48,072 nt of DNA from Priapulus caudatus (Eukaryota; Priapulida; Priapulimorpha; Priapulimorphida; Priapulidae): positions 35,371 to 83,442 of the forward strand of contig NW_014578109.1 in the NCBI RefSeq assembly GCF_000485595.1, read 5' to 3'. Shown here piece after piece: positions 47,769 through 48,072 of this stretch. Numbering within the stretch: position 1 is the first letter of the stretch; each line of letters starts with the position of its first letter. The translations under genes were made by a program, and so were the position numbers. The notes under the pieces were generated by a model. The model was given only the letters and a program-made list of their open reading frames with translations, searched no databases and had not been told where the DNA came from.

Positions 47769-48072
<304 letters not shown>

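Overview
The window is animal nuclear DNA. It holds spliced genes with canonical introns, AT-rich non-coding sequence and dense small DNA transposons. Five protein genes could be assembled exon by exon, and all are conserved animal families: MKRN2OS-like, MRTO4, 14-3-3 (YWHAZ-like), FKBP11 and GOSR2. The repeat landscape (nested inverted-repeat elements, a Helitron, telomere-like hexamers inside repeats) suggests a non-vertebrate, probably marine, animal. I cannot name the species.

Layout. Positions 1-8983 are a noisy reverse-complement copy of about 8984-17326. The two arms meet with no spacer in a CT/GA tract near 8985. Genes on the right arm have intact exons; the mirrored exons on the left arm carry many small insertions. 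I read the left arm as a probable fold-back long-read or assembly artefact, so 1-8983 should not be counted as independent sequence. On the right arm, minus strand, lie the 5' exons of an MKRN2OS-like gene (10602 down to about 9050, cut off at the palindrome centre) and the last four of the seven MRTO4 exons. The whole MRTO4 gene runs from 21612 to 14459. MRTO4 and the plus-strand 14-3-3 gene (22347-34902) are head to head and share a 734-bp promoter with two CRE palindromes. FKBP11 (42923-37342, minus, six exons, one probable GC-AG intron) converges on 14-3-3. An intronless, GC-rich GOSR2 (45985-45350, minus) follows. The window ends in a long GA microsatellite.

Mobile DNA fills introns and spacers. 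I could define: a 1561-bp Helitron with both ends and a matching empty site; two 469-bp elements with TAA duplications that differ at three positions; two elements of a family with 9-bp duplications, and another 9-bp-duplication element; a pogo-like element; several fold-back elements with other elements inserted in them; and a dispersed composite repeat present in at least four independent places.

The genes are housekeeping functions (60S ribosome assembly, phosphoprotein binding, ER prolyl isomerase, ER-Golgi SNARE) and show no sign of forming one pathway. I did not find a new biological system. The most consequential observation is the palindrome; the most informative biology is the nested and precisely delimited transposons.
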